From the NCBI GenBank assembly GCA_023388495.1, contig JAEWGC010000036.1, positions 1 through 64,000 of the forward strand: 64,000 bases of DNA, given 5' to 3'. The notes beneath the pieces were generated by a model. The model ran no database searches. It had not been told where the DNA came from and worked only from the letters and a program-made list of their open reading frames with translations. Source of the DNA: Bacillota bacterium. GTDB taxonomy: Bacteria > Bacillota > Clostridia > Tissierellales > Tissierellaceae. The translations under genes were made by a program, and so were the position numbers. Below are positions 41,949 through 51,301 of the stretch, in pieces. How positions within the stretch are numbered: the first letter of the stretch is position 1; each line of letters opens with the position of its first letter.

Positions 41949-43121
41949 ATGAAAAATGCAGTTATAGTTTCTGCTGTACGAACTCCCGTAGGAAAATGCA
42001 GAGGTGTATTGGCATCCGTTGAGCCATATAAGATGGGTGCTGCAGTTGTTAAAGAATCAATAAACAGAGCTGGTATAAGTATGGACTTAATAGATGAAGT
42101 CATTTTTGGAAATTTGATGGGACATGATGTTAATAATATTGCAAGAATGGTTTCTCTTGAAGCTGGCATACCTATGGAAAAACCTGCACTTACAATTGAT
42201 AGACAATGCGGAACCTCTCTTAATGCAATTGCATTAGGTGCAATGATGATTCAACTTGGAGAGGCTAAGGTAATAGTTGCGGGGGGTGTTGAAAGTGATT
42301 CCCGTAGACCCTATGTAATGTTAAAACCTGAGATAGGATACTCTGTAGCTCCACCAAGATTTTCTGAGGGACTTAAGCTTTCTCCGGAACATATAGGAAA
42401 CCCAAATATGGGTATCACAGCGGAAAACCTTGCAGAATTATATAACCTTACAAGGGAGGAGTTAGATAATTATGCAATAAACAGTCATAAAAAGGCAGCT
42501 AAAGCACAAGCGGCTGGAAAGTTTAAAGAGCAGATACTGCCTATTGAAGTTGATTTAGGTAAGGGGAAAAAGATAGTTATATCTGAAGACGAACCTATTA
42601 GGGAAGATGCTAATATAGAGTCTATGTCTAGATTAAAGCCAGTGTTTAAGAAAGATGGAGTAGTTACTGCAGGTAATAGTTCACCAATGAGTGATGGGGC
42701 TGGAGCTGTAGTTATAATGGAGGAAGAGTTGGCTAAGTCACTTGGACTGGAGGTTTTAGCAAGATATAAAGCTTTTACATCTGTTGGATGCGATCCAAAC
42801 ATTATGGGCATTGGTCCAGTACCTGCCACTAATAGAATTCTTGAGAAAACAAACCTTGTATTAGAAGACATTGATTTAATAGAACTAAATGAAGCTTTTG
42901 CTGCACAGACTTTAGCTTGTATGAAAGAATTAAATATAAATGAAGAAAAGCTAAATGTAAATGGAGGAGCAATTGCTTTAGGGCATCCTTTAGCAGGAAC
43001 AGGTGCCATATTAGTAACAAAGATGGTTTATGAGATGAAGGATAGAGATGCTAAATTAGGATTGGTAACATTCTGCTGCGGAGGTGGACAAGGAGTAGCG
43101 ATGTTGCTTGAAAGAGATTAA
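41949..43121 (+). CDS. Thiolase-family acyltransferase
   Basis: A 390-residue thiolase with the usual motifs: DRQCGTSLNA (nucleophile Cys about residue 88), ELNEAFAAQ, NVNGGAIALGHPLAGTG and the C-terminal Cys motif CCGGGQGVAM. It joins or cleaves acyl-CoA and acetyl-CoA. First gene of a sigma-54 operon with a beta-keto acid cleavage enzyme, a cyclase-like hydrolase and a sodium symporter, which points to use of an external organic acid and not to butyrate metabolism. ATG 41949 follows AAGGAGGATAAT; the ORF is open further upstream but that DNA holds the promoter. Confidence 0.9.
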   Translation: MKNAVIVSAVRTPVGKCRGVLASVEPYKMGAAVVKESINRAGISMDLIDEVIFGNLMGHDVNNIARMVSLEAGIPMEKPALTIDRQCGTSLNAIALGAMMIQLGEAKVIVAGGVESDSRRPYVMLKPEIGYSVAPPRFSEGLKLSPEHIGNPNMGITAENLAELYNLTREELDNYAINSHKKAAKAQAAGKFKEQILPIEVDLGKGKKIVISEDEPIREDANIESMSRLKPVFKKDGVVTAGNSSPMSDGAGAVVIMEEELAKSLGLEVLARYKAFTSVGCDPNIMGIGPVPATNRILEKTNLVLEDIDLIELNEAFAAQTLACMKELNINEEKLNVNGGAIALGHPLAGTGAILVTKMVYEMKDRDAKLGLVTFCCGGGQGVAMLLERD

Positions 43122-43144
43122 ATATTATATGAGGAGGAATAAAA

Positions 43145-43966
43145 ATGGCAAAAACAATTATTACAGTAGCACCAACAGGCGCATGGCCAACAAAGAAAGA
43201 TAATCCAAATGTCCCGTTAACACCTAAAGAAATTGCCGAAGATGTCTATGAATGCTATAAAGCAGGAGCTGCAATTGCACATCTCCATATGAGGGATGAT
43301 GAGGGTTTAGGAACTATGGATAAGTCAAGATTTGAAGAAACAGTAAGACTTATTAAAGAAAAATGCGATATTGTAATTAACTGTACAACTTCTGGTGATT
43401 TAAATGCTACAGATGAAACAAGACAAGCCCATTTAAAGTCTATACAGCCTGAAATGGCATCATACGATTGTGGATCCATGAACTGGCAGCATAGTACTGT
43501 ATTTTTAAATACACCTGCTTTTTTAGAAGAATTAGGTCAAACAATGCAAGAATATGGGGTCAAGCCAGAAATTGAAATTTTTGATGCAGGTATGATTTAC
43601 AATGCAGAGTATTATTTGAAAAAAGGTATATTAAAGGCACCTTTACATTATCAATTTGTTTTAGGTGCTGCTGGAGGAACAGCAGCAACTGTAGAGAACT
43701 TGGTATATTTGAAGAACTTGATACCTAAAGGCTCCACATGGTCTGCGTTAGGTATTGGTAAGGGACATATACCAATAATGTTAGCTGCCATAGCAATGGG
43801 TGGGCATATAAGAGTAGGAATGGAAGATAATGTAATGTTTGCAAAAGGTCAATTAGCGGAATCAAACAAACAATTTGTAGAACGTGCAGCTAATATAATA
43901 AGAGAAAGTGGCAATGAAGTAGCTACTCCAGATGAAGCAAGAGAAATCTTAGGATTGAAAAAATAA
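43145..43966 (+). CDS. Beta-keto acid cleavage enzyme (BKACE, DUF849)
   Basis: A 273-residue TIM-barrel enzyme of the 3-keto-5-aminohexanoate cleavage family. Features include VAPTGAWPTKKDNPNVPLTP at the start, the zinc-binding pair in HLHMRDDEG and the later SALGIGKGHIPIMLAAIAMGGHIRVGMEDN. These zinc enzymes transfer acetyl from a beta-keto acid to a CoA thioester, giving acetoacetate. The substrate depends on a few pocket residues and cannot be assigned here. It is 23 bases after the thiolase, with ribosome site TGAGGAGGAATAAAA, and 21 bases before the hydrolase gene. Confidence 0.92.
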   Translation: MAKTIITVAPTGAWPTKKDNPNVPLTPKEIAEDVYECYKAGAAIAHLHMRDDEGLGTMDKSRFEETVRLIKEKCDIVINCTTSGDLNATDETRQAHLKSIQPEMASYDCGSMNWQHSTVFLNTPAFLEELGQTMQEYGVKPEIEIFDAGMIYNAEYYLKKGILKAPLHYQFVLGAAGGTAATVENLVYLKNLIPKGSTWSALGIGKGHIPIMLAAIAMGGHIRVGMEDNVMFAKGQLAESNKQFVERAANIIRESGNEVATPDEAREILGLKK

Positions 43967-43987
43967 ACTTAAAAAGGGGAATGACAT

Positions 43988-44761
43988 ATGAAAAAGATTA
44001 TTGATTTAAGTATTTCAGTTGAAAGTGATCTACCTAGTGACCCACCAAAACAAAGACCTCAGATAGTATATAATAATCATAAAGATACTGCTGAAGAAAT
44101 GGCAGGATTTTTTGGCAATGCTACAGTAGATGATTTACCCGAAGGAAATGGATGGGCAATAGAGTATGTAACACTATCAACTCATACAGGAACTCATATT
44201 GATGCACCTTACCATTTTTATCCAACTATGAATAAAGGAGAAAGAGCATGGACTATTGATGAAGTGCCTCTAGATTGGTTCTTCGGACATGGAGTAGTAG
44301 TAGATTTTAGAGATAAGCCAGATGGATATAAGGTAATGAGTAAAGATTTTATTGAGTATTTTGATAAAATTAATTATAAGTTAAAAAAAGGAGATATTGT
44401 TTTAATAATGACTGGTGCACCTAAATATTGGGGAACAGAAAGATTTTTAACAGCTGGTTGTGGAATGAGCAAGGAAGCTACCTTATGGTTAATTGATCAA
44501 GGTGTGAGGGTTATGGGAACAGACGGATGGAGCTGGGATATACCATTACCACTAACTGGAGAAGAGTTCAATCGTACAGGAGACAGTTCAATTATCTGGG
44601 AAGGCCATAGGGCAGGAAGAGAAGAAGCTTATTTGCATATAGAAAAGCTTACTAATCTTGAACAACTTCCAATAACTGGTTCTGAAATAATTTGTCTTCC
44701 GATTAAAATTAAAGATGCAAGTGCAGGATGGATTAGAGCTGTTGGTATAGTAGAAGAATAA
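43988..44761 (+). CDS. Cyclase-family metal hydrolase (kynurenine formamidase-like)
   Basis: A 257-residue member of the cyclase/KynB family. The metal-binding motif HTGTHIDAPYHF stands near residue 70, and the later HRAGREEAYLHIEKL matches the family's second His/Glu region. Such enzymes open amides or lactones such as N-formylkynurenine or isatin. In this operon it probably prepares or releases the keto acid that the BKACE cleaves. The ribosome site is AAAAGGGGAATGACAT. A 64-base gap precedes the transporter gene. Confidence 0.88.
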   Translation: MKKIIDLSISVESDLPSDPPKQRPQIVYNNHKDTAEEMAGFFGNATVDDLPEGNGWAIEYVTLSTHTGTHIDAPYHFYPTMNKGERAWTIDEVPLDWFFGHGVVVDFRDKPDGYKVMSKDFIEYFDKINYKLKKGDIVLIMTGAPKYWGTERFLTAGCGMSKEATLWLIDQGVRVMGTDGWSWDIPLPLTGEEFNRTGDSSIIWEGHRAGREEAYLHIEKLTNLEQLPITGSEIICLPIKIKDASAGWIRAVGIVEE

Positions 44762-44825
44762 TATATGTCTAACACTTAGAAATTACAGTGCGGTAATTTA
44801 AATAAAATGTAAAGGTGGTAGAAAG

Positions 44826-46793
44826 ATGGATGTACAAGTTATTTTCACTATTTTCTTTATTGTTTTTGCTTCAATAATGGTAGGGGCCGGGGTATATAGT
44901 AAAAAGTGGGTATCTGACACTTCAGACTATATACTAGCTGGTAGAGAGGTAAGTTTATTAATTAATATAATGGGAGTAGCAGCAATAGGTTTTGCTGGTA
45001 CAACAGTATCCTTGGCTCCAGGATATGCCATATTATACGGGATCAAAGGTTCTCTTATATGGGGAGTTATTTATTCTGCATTAGGTCTTATATTCTATGG
45101 ATTAGTCTTCTCAAAATTTATTAGAAGAAATGGAGCTCAAACACTTCCAGAGTATTTAGAAATGAGATACGATGGGAAAGTAAGAAATGTAGTTGCCGTT
45201 GGTACTATTATAGGACTATGTGGTATATTAGCTAATAATATAATGTCTGTAGTTGGAATTGTATCTGGATTCGTAGGCTGGCCGCAAGGGATAGTTCTTG
45301 CAATAGTTTTTGCCATAATTTTAGTGTTCACTTATATAAGTGGATTGTGGGCAGCAACAATAACAGACTTTTTCCAAGTATCTGTAGGAATTATAGCAGT
45401 TCCTCTATTTTTAACAATGGCTATTAAGAAGTATGGTGGAATTGAATTTCTGCAATCAAACTGGGGAGGAGCCAGTGTATTCACAGAAGGAATTACAGGT
45501 GGAAGCATGGGAATTACGTCCTTAAAATATCCAAGTGCATTGACATTTATCTTGCTATTTGGTGCAGCCTTAGTTTGGGGAAATAACTATTATTGGATGA
45601 AAATTGCTTCCTGTAGAAATGAGAAAATAGCAAAGAGATCTTTTGGGATAGCGGGAGTGTTATTAATTACAGTATTCATGACTCCTCTTGCTTTTATAGG
45701 CGCATATGCAGGAGCAGTAATGCCAGAAGCTTACACCATTGCTGGAGGAACAAATCTGCCTACTGCAGCATATGGAGTATTTGCAAGTTTATTTCCACCT
45801 ATAGTTTCATCTTTCTTTATTATAGGTTCTGTAGCTGCATCCATTTCTACAGCGTCTACAGCTGCAATAGGAGCATCGTCAACTGCTACAAGAGATATTT
45901 ATCAAAGAATGATTAATCCTAAAGCAGATTCTAAGACAGCATTAAAGGCAAGTAAGATAATAATGCTTCTAGTTGGAATATTAACATGGGCCCTATGTTA
46001 TTTCCCAGGAGGACCAACTTATTTATTTGCATTTGCTAATGCTTGGTTAGTGCCACCAGCAGTATTACTTTGTTTTGGAGCCATTTGGCCTAAATTTAAT
46101 TCAAATGGAGCACTATGGGGAGTTTTAGCAGGAATGGTATCAATGGCAGTTTTAACACTTACTGAATTGTTGGGAATATTTAGCGTTGGAAAATGGACAC
46201 ATCTTGCAATTATTGGTTTTGCAGTAACGGTTATAGTAGGTATGATAACTAATAGATCTAAAGATTCCAAATACTATAGTAAACCAGATTGGAAGATTAA
46301 AGTGAAGGAAGGTAAGAGAGAAAAGGTTACATTAGATAAAACAGATACTCAGGTATTAGAGCTAATAAGAAATGGACATATATACATGGCAGATATTACA
46401 GATGCATTAGGTGTTGATTCAAAGACTTCAAACTCTTCAATTGAAAAATTAGATCGTGGTGGATATATTGAAAGGGCGGGTTTAACAGGTAGTAAGTTCT
46501 ATGAGTTCCATATAACAGAAAAATCAAATGAAGTCTTACCAGTCTTAACAGGACAAGAGGCAGAAATGAATAAGGTTGGATTAAATTCATCATATATTGG
46601 GCTACTAAAGATTGCAAAAGAATCACCTCAAAGTGTAAATCAATATGTGAAGAATCAACAGTGGAAATCCTTAAAAGTATCAAGTGTAACAACTCATCTA
46701 ACAAGGCAAGGATATATTATTGAAAAAGGTTTATTTAAGAGAAAAATTTATGTAACACAAAAAGGTATAGAAGCAGTTAGGAAATATTCCTAA
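44826..46793 (+). CDS. Sodium/solute symporter fused to C-terminal winged-helix domains
   Basis: A 655-residue protein. Residues 1-480 form an SSS-family transporter with about 13 membrane segments (DYILAGREVSLLINIMGVAAIGFAGTTVSLAPGYA, TLPEYLEMRYDGKVR, and AASISTASTAAIGASSTATRDIY). Residues about 490-655 are cytoplasmic and contain two winged-helix-like parts (TDTQVLELIRNGHIYMADITDALGV and SLKVSSVTTHLTRQGYIIEKG). Such a fusion is uncommon; the tail may sense internal ligand or bind DNA or protein to couple transport with control. It is the last gene of the sigma-54 operon and should import its substrate. The ribosome site is AAAGGTGGTAGAAAG. Confidence 0.9.
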   Translation: MDVQVIFTIFFIVFASIMVGAGVYSKKWVSDTSDYILAGREVSLLINIMGVAAIGFAGTTVSLAPGYAILYGIKGSLIWGVIYSALGLIFYGLVFSKFIRRNGAQTLPEYLEMRYDGKVRNVVAVGTIIGLCGILANNIMSVVGIVSGFVGWPQGIVLAIVFAIILVFTYISGLWAATITDFFQVSVGIIAVPLFLTMAIKKYGGIEFLQSNWGGASVFTEGITGGSMGITSLKYPSALTFILLFGAALVWGNNYYWMKIASCRNEKIAKRSFGIAGVLLITVFMTPLAFIGAYAGAVMPEAYTIAGGTNLPTAAYGVFASLFPPIVSSFFIIGSVAASISTASTAAIGASSTATRDIYQRMINPKADSKTALKASKIIMLLVGILTWALCYFPGGPTYLFAFANAWLVPPAVLLCFGAIWPKFNSNGALWGVLAGMVSMAVLTLTELLGIFSVGKWTHLAIIGFAVTVIVGMITNRSKDSKYYSKPDWKIKVKEGKREKVTLDKTDTQVLELIRNGHIYMADITDALGVDSKTSNSSIEKLDRGGYIERAGLTGSKFYEFHITEKSNEVLPVLTGQEAEMNKVGLNSSYIGLLKIAKESPQSVNQYVKNQQWKSLKVSSVTTHLTRQGYIIEKGLFKRKIYVTQKGIEAVRKYS

Positions 46794-46914
46794 GTAAAAC
46801 AAAAAATCTATTAAAAAATTAGTGCATTAAGGAAGTGTTTTTTGAAATTCATAAAGATTAAGTTGTGATTAAATAGAGTTAAGAAATGAGATTTTTCTTG
46901 TTGACTATAAAAAT

Positions 46915-46956
46915 AAAAAACTTATATAGGGTTTTCTATATAGGTTTTTTATTTTT
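46915..46956 (+). terminator. Intrinsic terminator after the symporter operon
   Basis: AAAAAACTTATATAG pairs with CTATATAGGTTTTTT (one G-T pair) and is followed by ATTTTTT. The 120 bases between the symporter stop and this hairpin hold nothing else that I can identify. Confidence 0.85.
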
Positions 46957-47015
46957 TGGGTAAGATATGAATGATAGTGAAAAGAGAAAAGTTAAGAATG
47001 AAAGGAGTTAATAAA

Positions 47016-48425
47016 ATGGGTAAAGTTTTAGGCGCCTATTTATTTCCGCATCCCCCTATTATCATTCCAGAAATAGGAAAAGGTGAAGAAAAGAAAGCAG
47101 AAGAAACTATAGAAGGCGTTAAGGCCTTAAGCATAGATATAAAAGAAAAATCTCCATCGACCATAATAATCATTACGCCTCATGGACCTTTGTTTAGTGA
47201 TGCAATATCTATATCTGTAGAGGAAAAATTAATAGGAGATTTTGAAAAATTTGGACATGATGAACTAAAATTTGAATTTGAAAACAATCTACCATTGATA
47301 AAAAAAATACTTAACAATAGCTTAGAAGAAGAGGTAATGGTAGTGGGGATAAATGAAGGATTTGCTAAAAGATATGGTGTAGAAAACAAATTAGATCATG
47401 GTGCATTAGTGCCACTGTATTTTGTAAATAAACAATATAGAGATTACAAGCTTATCCATATCACATATGGGATTTTACCTCCAAAAGAACTATATAAGTT
47501 TGGAAAAGCTATACAATCAGCAGTCATAGATTCAGAGGAAGAAGTTATAGTAATTGCATCTGGAGATTTATCCCATAAACTTTCAGATGATGGACCATAT
47601 TCCTATTCGGCAAAAGGGAAGATATTTGATGAGACAATTATAGATATATTGAAGGAAGACAGACTGGAGGATATAGTAACATTTGACTTAGGCCTTGCTG
47701 AAGCTGCAGGAGAGTGTGGGTTAAGATCATTGATGATAGCCACAGGAATCTTGGATGGGTATGAGCTGAAGTCGGAGATTATGTCCTATGAAGGACCATT
47801 TGGTGTAGGGTATTGTACAGCAAAGGCTGATATTATAGGAAGAAAAGGTGGAAAAGACATTTTAGCTACAATAGAAGAAAGAAAAATGTCTAGGATAAGA
47901 GAGATTAGAGAAAATGAAGATTTACATGTTAAATTAGCTAGAAAGAGCTTAGAGCATTATGTAAAGTATAGACAATATATAGATGTCCCTTCTGATTTAC
48001 CTGATGAGTTTTTGAATCTACGAAGAGGGGTATTTGTTTCTCTAAAAAAAGATGGCATATTGAGAGGTTGTATAGGAACTTTCCAGCCAACGGAAGAGAA
48101 TGTGGCACTTGAGATAATAAAAAATGCTGTATCAGCAGGTATGAATGACCCTAGATTTGATAGGATAACAGAGTATGAATTAGAAGACATAGTATATTCT
48201 GTAGATATATTATCGGAGCCAGAAAAGATAGAATCTAAAGAGGATTTAGATGTGGAGAAATATGGTGTAATAGTTTCCAGTAGATACAAGAAGGGATTGT
48301 TACTTCCCAATCTAGAGGGCATAGATACTGTAGATGAGCAGATAGATATAGCTCTAAGTAAGGCTAATATTAAGGCTGATGAAAATTATACTATTCAAAG
48401 ATTTAAGGTGGAAAGACACTATTAG
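47016..48425 (+). CDS. AmmeMemoRadiSam system protein: LigB-like + AMMECR1 domains
   Basis: A 469-residue two-domain protein. Residues 1-265 resemble the Memo/LigB extradiol-dioxygenase fold (YLFPHPPIIIPEIGKGEE, IITPHGPLFSD, ASGDLSHKLSDDGPY). Residues about 295-465 form an AMMECR1 domain (RRGVFVSLKKDGILRGCIGTFQP, AGMNDPRF). Together with a radical SAM protein they make a widespread system of unknown function; here the radical SAM gene follows after 29 bases. ATG 47016 with AAAGGAGTTAATAAA is chosen; the ORF starts earlier at 46971 but that part overlaps the region after a terminator. Confidence 0.92.
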   Translation: MGKVLGAYLFPHPPIIIPEIGKGEEKKAEETIEGVKALSIDIKEKSPSTIIIITPHGPLFSDAISISVEEKLIGDFEKFGHDELKFEFENNLPLIKKILNNSLEEEVMVVGINEGFAKRYGVENKLDHGALVPLYFVNKQYRDYKLIHITYGILPPKELYKFGKAIQSAVIDSEEEVIVIASGDLSHKLSDDGPYSYSAKGKIFDETIIDILKEDRLEDIVTFDLGLAEAAGECGLRSLMIATGILDGYELKSEIMSYEGPFGVGYCTAKADIIGRKGGKDILATIEERKMSRIREIRENEDLHVKLARKSLEHYVKYRQYIDVPSDLPDEFLNLRRGVFVSLKKDGILRGCIGTFQPTEENVALEIIKNAVSAGMNDPRFDRITEYELEDIVYSVDILSEPEKIESKEDLDVEKYGVIVSSRYKKGLLLPNLEGIDTVDEQIDIALSKANIKADENYTIQRFKVERHY

Positions 48426-48454
48426 TTATTCACTATATTGAAGGAGTGGATTCT

Positions 48455-49432
48455 ATGAAAGAAGCTAAGCACTATAAAAAAGGTGATAAAAACGAAGTAT
48501 ATTGCGTACTATGTCCCCATTATTGTAAGATTAAAGAAGAAAATGTAGGGAAATGTAGGGTTAGGAAAAATATAGATGGAATTCTCTATACTTTAAATTA
48601 TGGGAAGGTGACTTCCTATGCTTATGATCCTATAGAGAAAAAACCATTGTATCACTTTTATCCGGGTTCTAGTATATTTTCTGTTGGGAGCTTTGGATGC
48701 AACTTAGGATGTAGCTTTTGTCAGAATTGGGAGATAGTATATAATGAATCTCTGATGATGGATATGTCTGAAGATGATATAATTCAATTAGCCGAGGCTA
48801 AGGATTCTATTGGCATAGCCTATACCTATAATGAACCTAGCATTTGGGTTGAGTATATACTGGACATATCTAAGAAGATTAAAGCAGAAGGACTTAAGAA
48901 TATAATTATATCAAATGGATATATAAATGAAGAACCATTGAGGGAAATTTTACCATATATAGATGCTATGAATATAGATTTAAAGTCTATAGAAGATTTA
49001 TTTTATAAATCCATATGTAAGGGAAGTATAGATCCAGTTATAAGAACTATTGAAATAGCATCTAAGGAGACTCATGTTGAGGTAACTACTATGTTAATCG
49101 ATGGAGAAAATGCTTCTCTAGGTGAAGTAAGGAGACTGGCTGAAAGAATTGCAAACATAGATAAATCTATACCGCTTCATTTAAGCAGATACTTTCCAGC
49201 ATATAAAATGAAAACTGCATCTACTAGTATTGAAACATTACTCCAAGCCAAAAACATAGCTAGAGAATATTTACAATATGTATATATAGGTAATGTTTGG
49301 GGCATTGATAATAATAGTTATTGCCCAAAATGCCATAATAAGTTAATAGATAGATACACAGGTGTGAAAATAGTTGGAATAGAAAATGGAAAATGCAAAA
49401 AATGCCAGTACACAGTAAATTTTAAATATTAA
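48455..49432 (+). CDS. amrS: AmmeMemoRadiSam system radical SAM enzyme
   Basis: A 325-residue PflA-like radical SAM protein. The N-terminal Cys region VLCPHYCKIKEENVGKCRVR precedes the SAM cluster motif FGCNLGCSFCQNW (CxxxCxxC), and the C-terminus has zinc-ribbon-like pairs (YCPKCHNKL and CKKCQY). It is the standard partner of the LigB-AMMECR1 protein encoded upstream. The reaction is not known. ATG 48455 follows AAGGAGTGGATTCT; the in-frame GTG at 48446 overlaps that ribosome site. Confidence 0.92.
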   Translation: MKEAKHYKKGDKNEVYCVLCPHYCKIKEENVGKCRVRKNIDGILYTLNYGKVTSYAYDPIEKKPLYHFYPGSSIFSVGSFGCNLGCSFCQNWEIVYNESLMMDMSEDDIIQLAEAKDSIGIAYTYNEPSIWVEYILDISKKIKAEGLKNIIISNGYINEEPLREILPYIDAMNIDLKSIEDLFYKSICKGSIDPVIRTIEIASKETHVEVTTMLIDGENASLGEVRRLAERIANIDKSIPLHLSRYFPAYKMKTASTSIETLLQAKNIAREYLQYVYIGNVWGIDNNSYCPKCHNKLIDRYTGVKIVGIENGKCKKCQYTVNFKY

Positions 49433-49529
49433 TAGTTGCCCCTTGCCAAGCACGAAATAAACTATTTGGAATAAAATATAGTATTAGGGTAATAATCGTA
49501 ATGGGAAATTAAGGTAAGGGGTTGATTAT

Positions 49530-49721
49530 ATGTATTGCAAAATATGTGGTAGGGATGAAGCGATGACAAATTTACTTAGTCAAAGAATTTGCAAACAATG
49601 TATAGATGAGATTGCGAATACATCTGTATACGATGAAACCTATGATTTGTATAAAAATCTTATTAGAATCTTATTAGGATATTACATATCTGAAAAGCAT
49701 CAACTAAACCCTGTAAATTAA
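49530..49721 (+). CDS. gin: Sigma-G inhibitor Gin (CsfB-like)
   Basis: A 63-residue zinc-binding protein with two CxxC pairs (MYCKICGRDE and RICKQCIDE) followed by a helical part (YDLYKNLIRILLGYYIS). This matches Gin/CsfB, which blocks premature sigma-G activity in the forespore. Its location before the Orn/Lys/Arg decarboxylase and tmk is the same as in B. subtilis and supports the call. The ribosome site is TAAGGGGTTGATT. A terminator begins inside its last codons. Confidence 0.87.
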   Translation: MYCKICGRDEAMTNLLSQRICKQCIDEIANTSVYDETYDLYKNLIRILLGYYISEKHQLNPVN

Positions 49722-49735
49722 TACGGGGTTTTTTT
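49706..49735 (+). terminator. Intrinsic terminator after gin
   Basis: AAACCCTGT pairs with ACGGGGTT (one T-G pair), loop AAATTAAT, followed by seven T's. The left arm lies within the last codons of gin. Confidence 0.9.
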
Positions 49736-49861
49736 AAATTTATGGTTTATATATTTGTAAAAGTGATATATAATAAGTAAGAAAAACTTCTAAAGACGTA
49801 TTGAAGGTAGTTTTTCTTGAAACTCAATAAGAAAATTTATTTTTGATTAGGAGGATGATGG

Positions 49862-51283
49862 TTGGGAATGAAAACTCCCGTATTTGATGCACTTAAAAGA
49901 TTGATGGAAGAGGATAGTGTGTTTTTTCACATGCCAGGACATAAAGGTAAAAATACACTAATTAATTGGGGTGACTATATACCTTTTATAGACACAACAG
50001 AGACAGAAGGCATGGACAATTTGCTAGACCCAAGGGGCATCATCCAAGAAAGCCAAGAACTAGCAGCAAAAGTCTTTGGTTCAAAGTATACCCAATATGC
50101 AGTAAATGGATCAACTGGAAGTATATATATAGCCTTAGCTACTATAACTAAGCCAGGAGATAAAATACTAGTTCAAAGAAACTGTCATAAGGCAGTATAT
50201 AATGCCATGATACTAAATAGATTGAATCCAGTCTATATGTATCCAAACTATAACGAAGATTATCATGTAATGACAGGTCTAGATCCAAAGGAAATTGATG
50301 ATATTTTATCCGAGGATAGTCAGATTAAGGCAGTAGTTATAACCTATCCAAATTATTATGGAGTATGCTCAGATTTAGAAACTATAGCAAATATAGTTCA
50401 TAGGCACAATAGGATATTAATGGTGGACGAGGCACATGGACCTCATATGACCTTCTCAGAGAGACTTCCTAAGTCAGCTTTAGAATGTGGTGCAGATATA
50501 GTAATTCATAGCACCCATAAGACCTTAGCAAGTTTTACTCAAACATCAATGATTCATATAGGAACAGATAGGGTGGATTTAAATAAACTTAGGGATAGAT
50601 TCCAGTTATATACAACAACTTCACCTTCATATTTGTTTACTGCATCAAATGAAATAGGGGTAGCTTATATGGATACAGAGGAAGCAAAGAAGAAGTTGGA
50701 ATGGAATATAGATAAATGTGAAGAAACTATAAAAAGGCTTAATGCTATAGATAGGGTATTTGTATTTACTGGAGATGAAAATGACAAAACCATATTTGCA
50801 AAGGATAATACAAAGATATTATTTAGAATAGATGGCATGAGAGGTTCTCAAGTAAAGAAACAATTATATGCTAAGTATAATATAAGGTTAGAGATGACTG
50901 ATTATTACTATGCTTTGGCTCTTACTTCTTTTATGAATGAAGAAGAAGATTATGAGAGATTAATAGCTGCTGTGGAAGATTTAGCTAAAACTGCGCCATA
51001 TGAAGAAATTTCACCAGTTAGTATAAAATTACCAACTCCAAAAGTTATAATGCCTGTATATGAGGCATACCATAGCAGTAAAAAACAAATTGAATTAAAA
51101 GATAGTATAGGTAGAGTATCTGCTGCTTCCATTATTCCATATCCACCAGGAATACCTTTAGTAGTACCTGGAGAGGAAATAACTCAGGAGTTATATAACC
51201 AAATAATCTTCTTAATGGAAAACGGTATAGAAATAGTAGGGTTAATGGGATATAATAAAGATAGACTAGTTGTAGTGGAATAA
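49862..51283 (+). CDS. Orn/Lys/Arg-type PLP decarboxylase (YaaO-like)
   Basis: A 473-residue PLP enzyme of the aminotransferase-fold decarboxylases. VDEAHGPHMTF holds the PLP Asp-x-His, and HSTHKTLASFTQ the Schiff-base Lys; SFMNEEEDY and a C-terminal domain (EISPVSIKLPTPKV) follow. It removes CO2 from arginine, lysine or ornithine for polyamine synthesis; which one is not clear. The TTG at 49862 has AGGAGG 7 bases upstream and is preferred; ATG 49868 is possible. First gene of the conserved decarboxylase-tmk-darA-holB-ricT block. Confidence 0.9.
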   Translation: MGMKTPVFDALKRLMEEDSVFFHMPGHKGKNTLINWGDYIPFIDTTETEGMDNLLDPRGIIQESQELAAKVFGSKYTQYAVNGSTGSIYIALATITKPGDKILVQRNCHKAVYNAMILNRLNPVYMYPNYNEDYHVMTGLDPKEIDDILSEDSQIKAVVITYPNYYGVCSDLETIANIVHRHNRILMVDEAHGPHMTFSERLPKSALECGADIVIHSTHKTLASFTQTSMIHIGTDRVDLNKLRDRFQLYTTTSPSYLFTASNEIGVAYMDTEEAKKKLEWNIDKCEETIKRLNAIDRVFVFTGDENDKTIFAKDNTKILFRIDGMRGSQVKKQLYAKYNIRLEMTDYYYALALTSFMNEEEDYERLIAAVEDLAKTAPYEEISPVSIKLPTPKVIMPVYEAYHSSKKQIELKDSIGRVSAASIIPYPPGIPLVVPGEEITQELYNQIIFLMENGIEIVGLMGYNKDRLVVVE

Positions 51284-51301
51284 GGCAAGAAAGGAAGATA
51301 T

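Noticed and set aside
42485..43009. Minus-strand 174-residue reading frame
   Set aside because: It is the shadow of the thiolase gene; composition and lack of a ribosome site speak against it.
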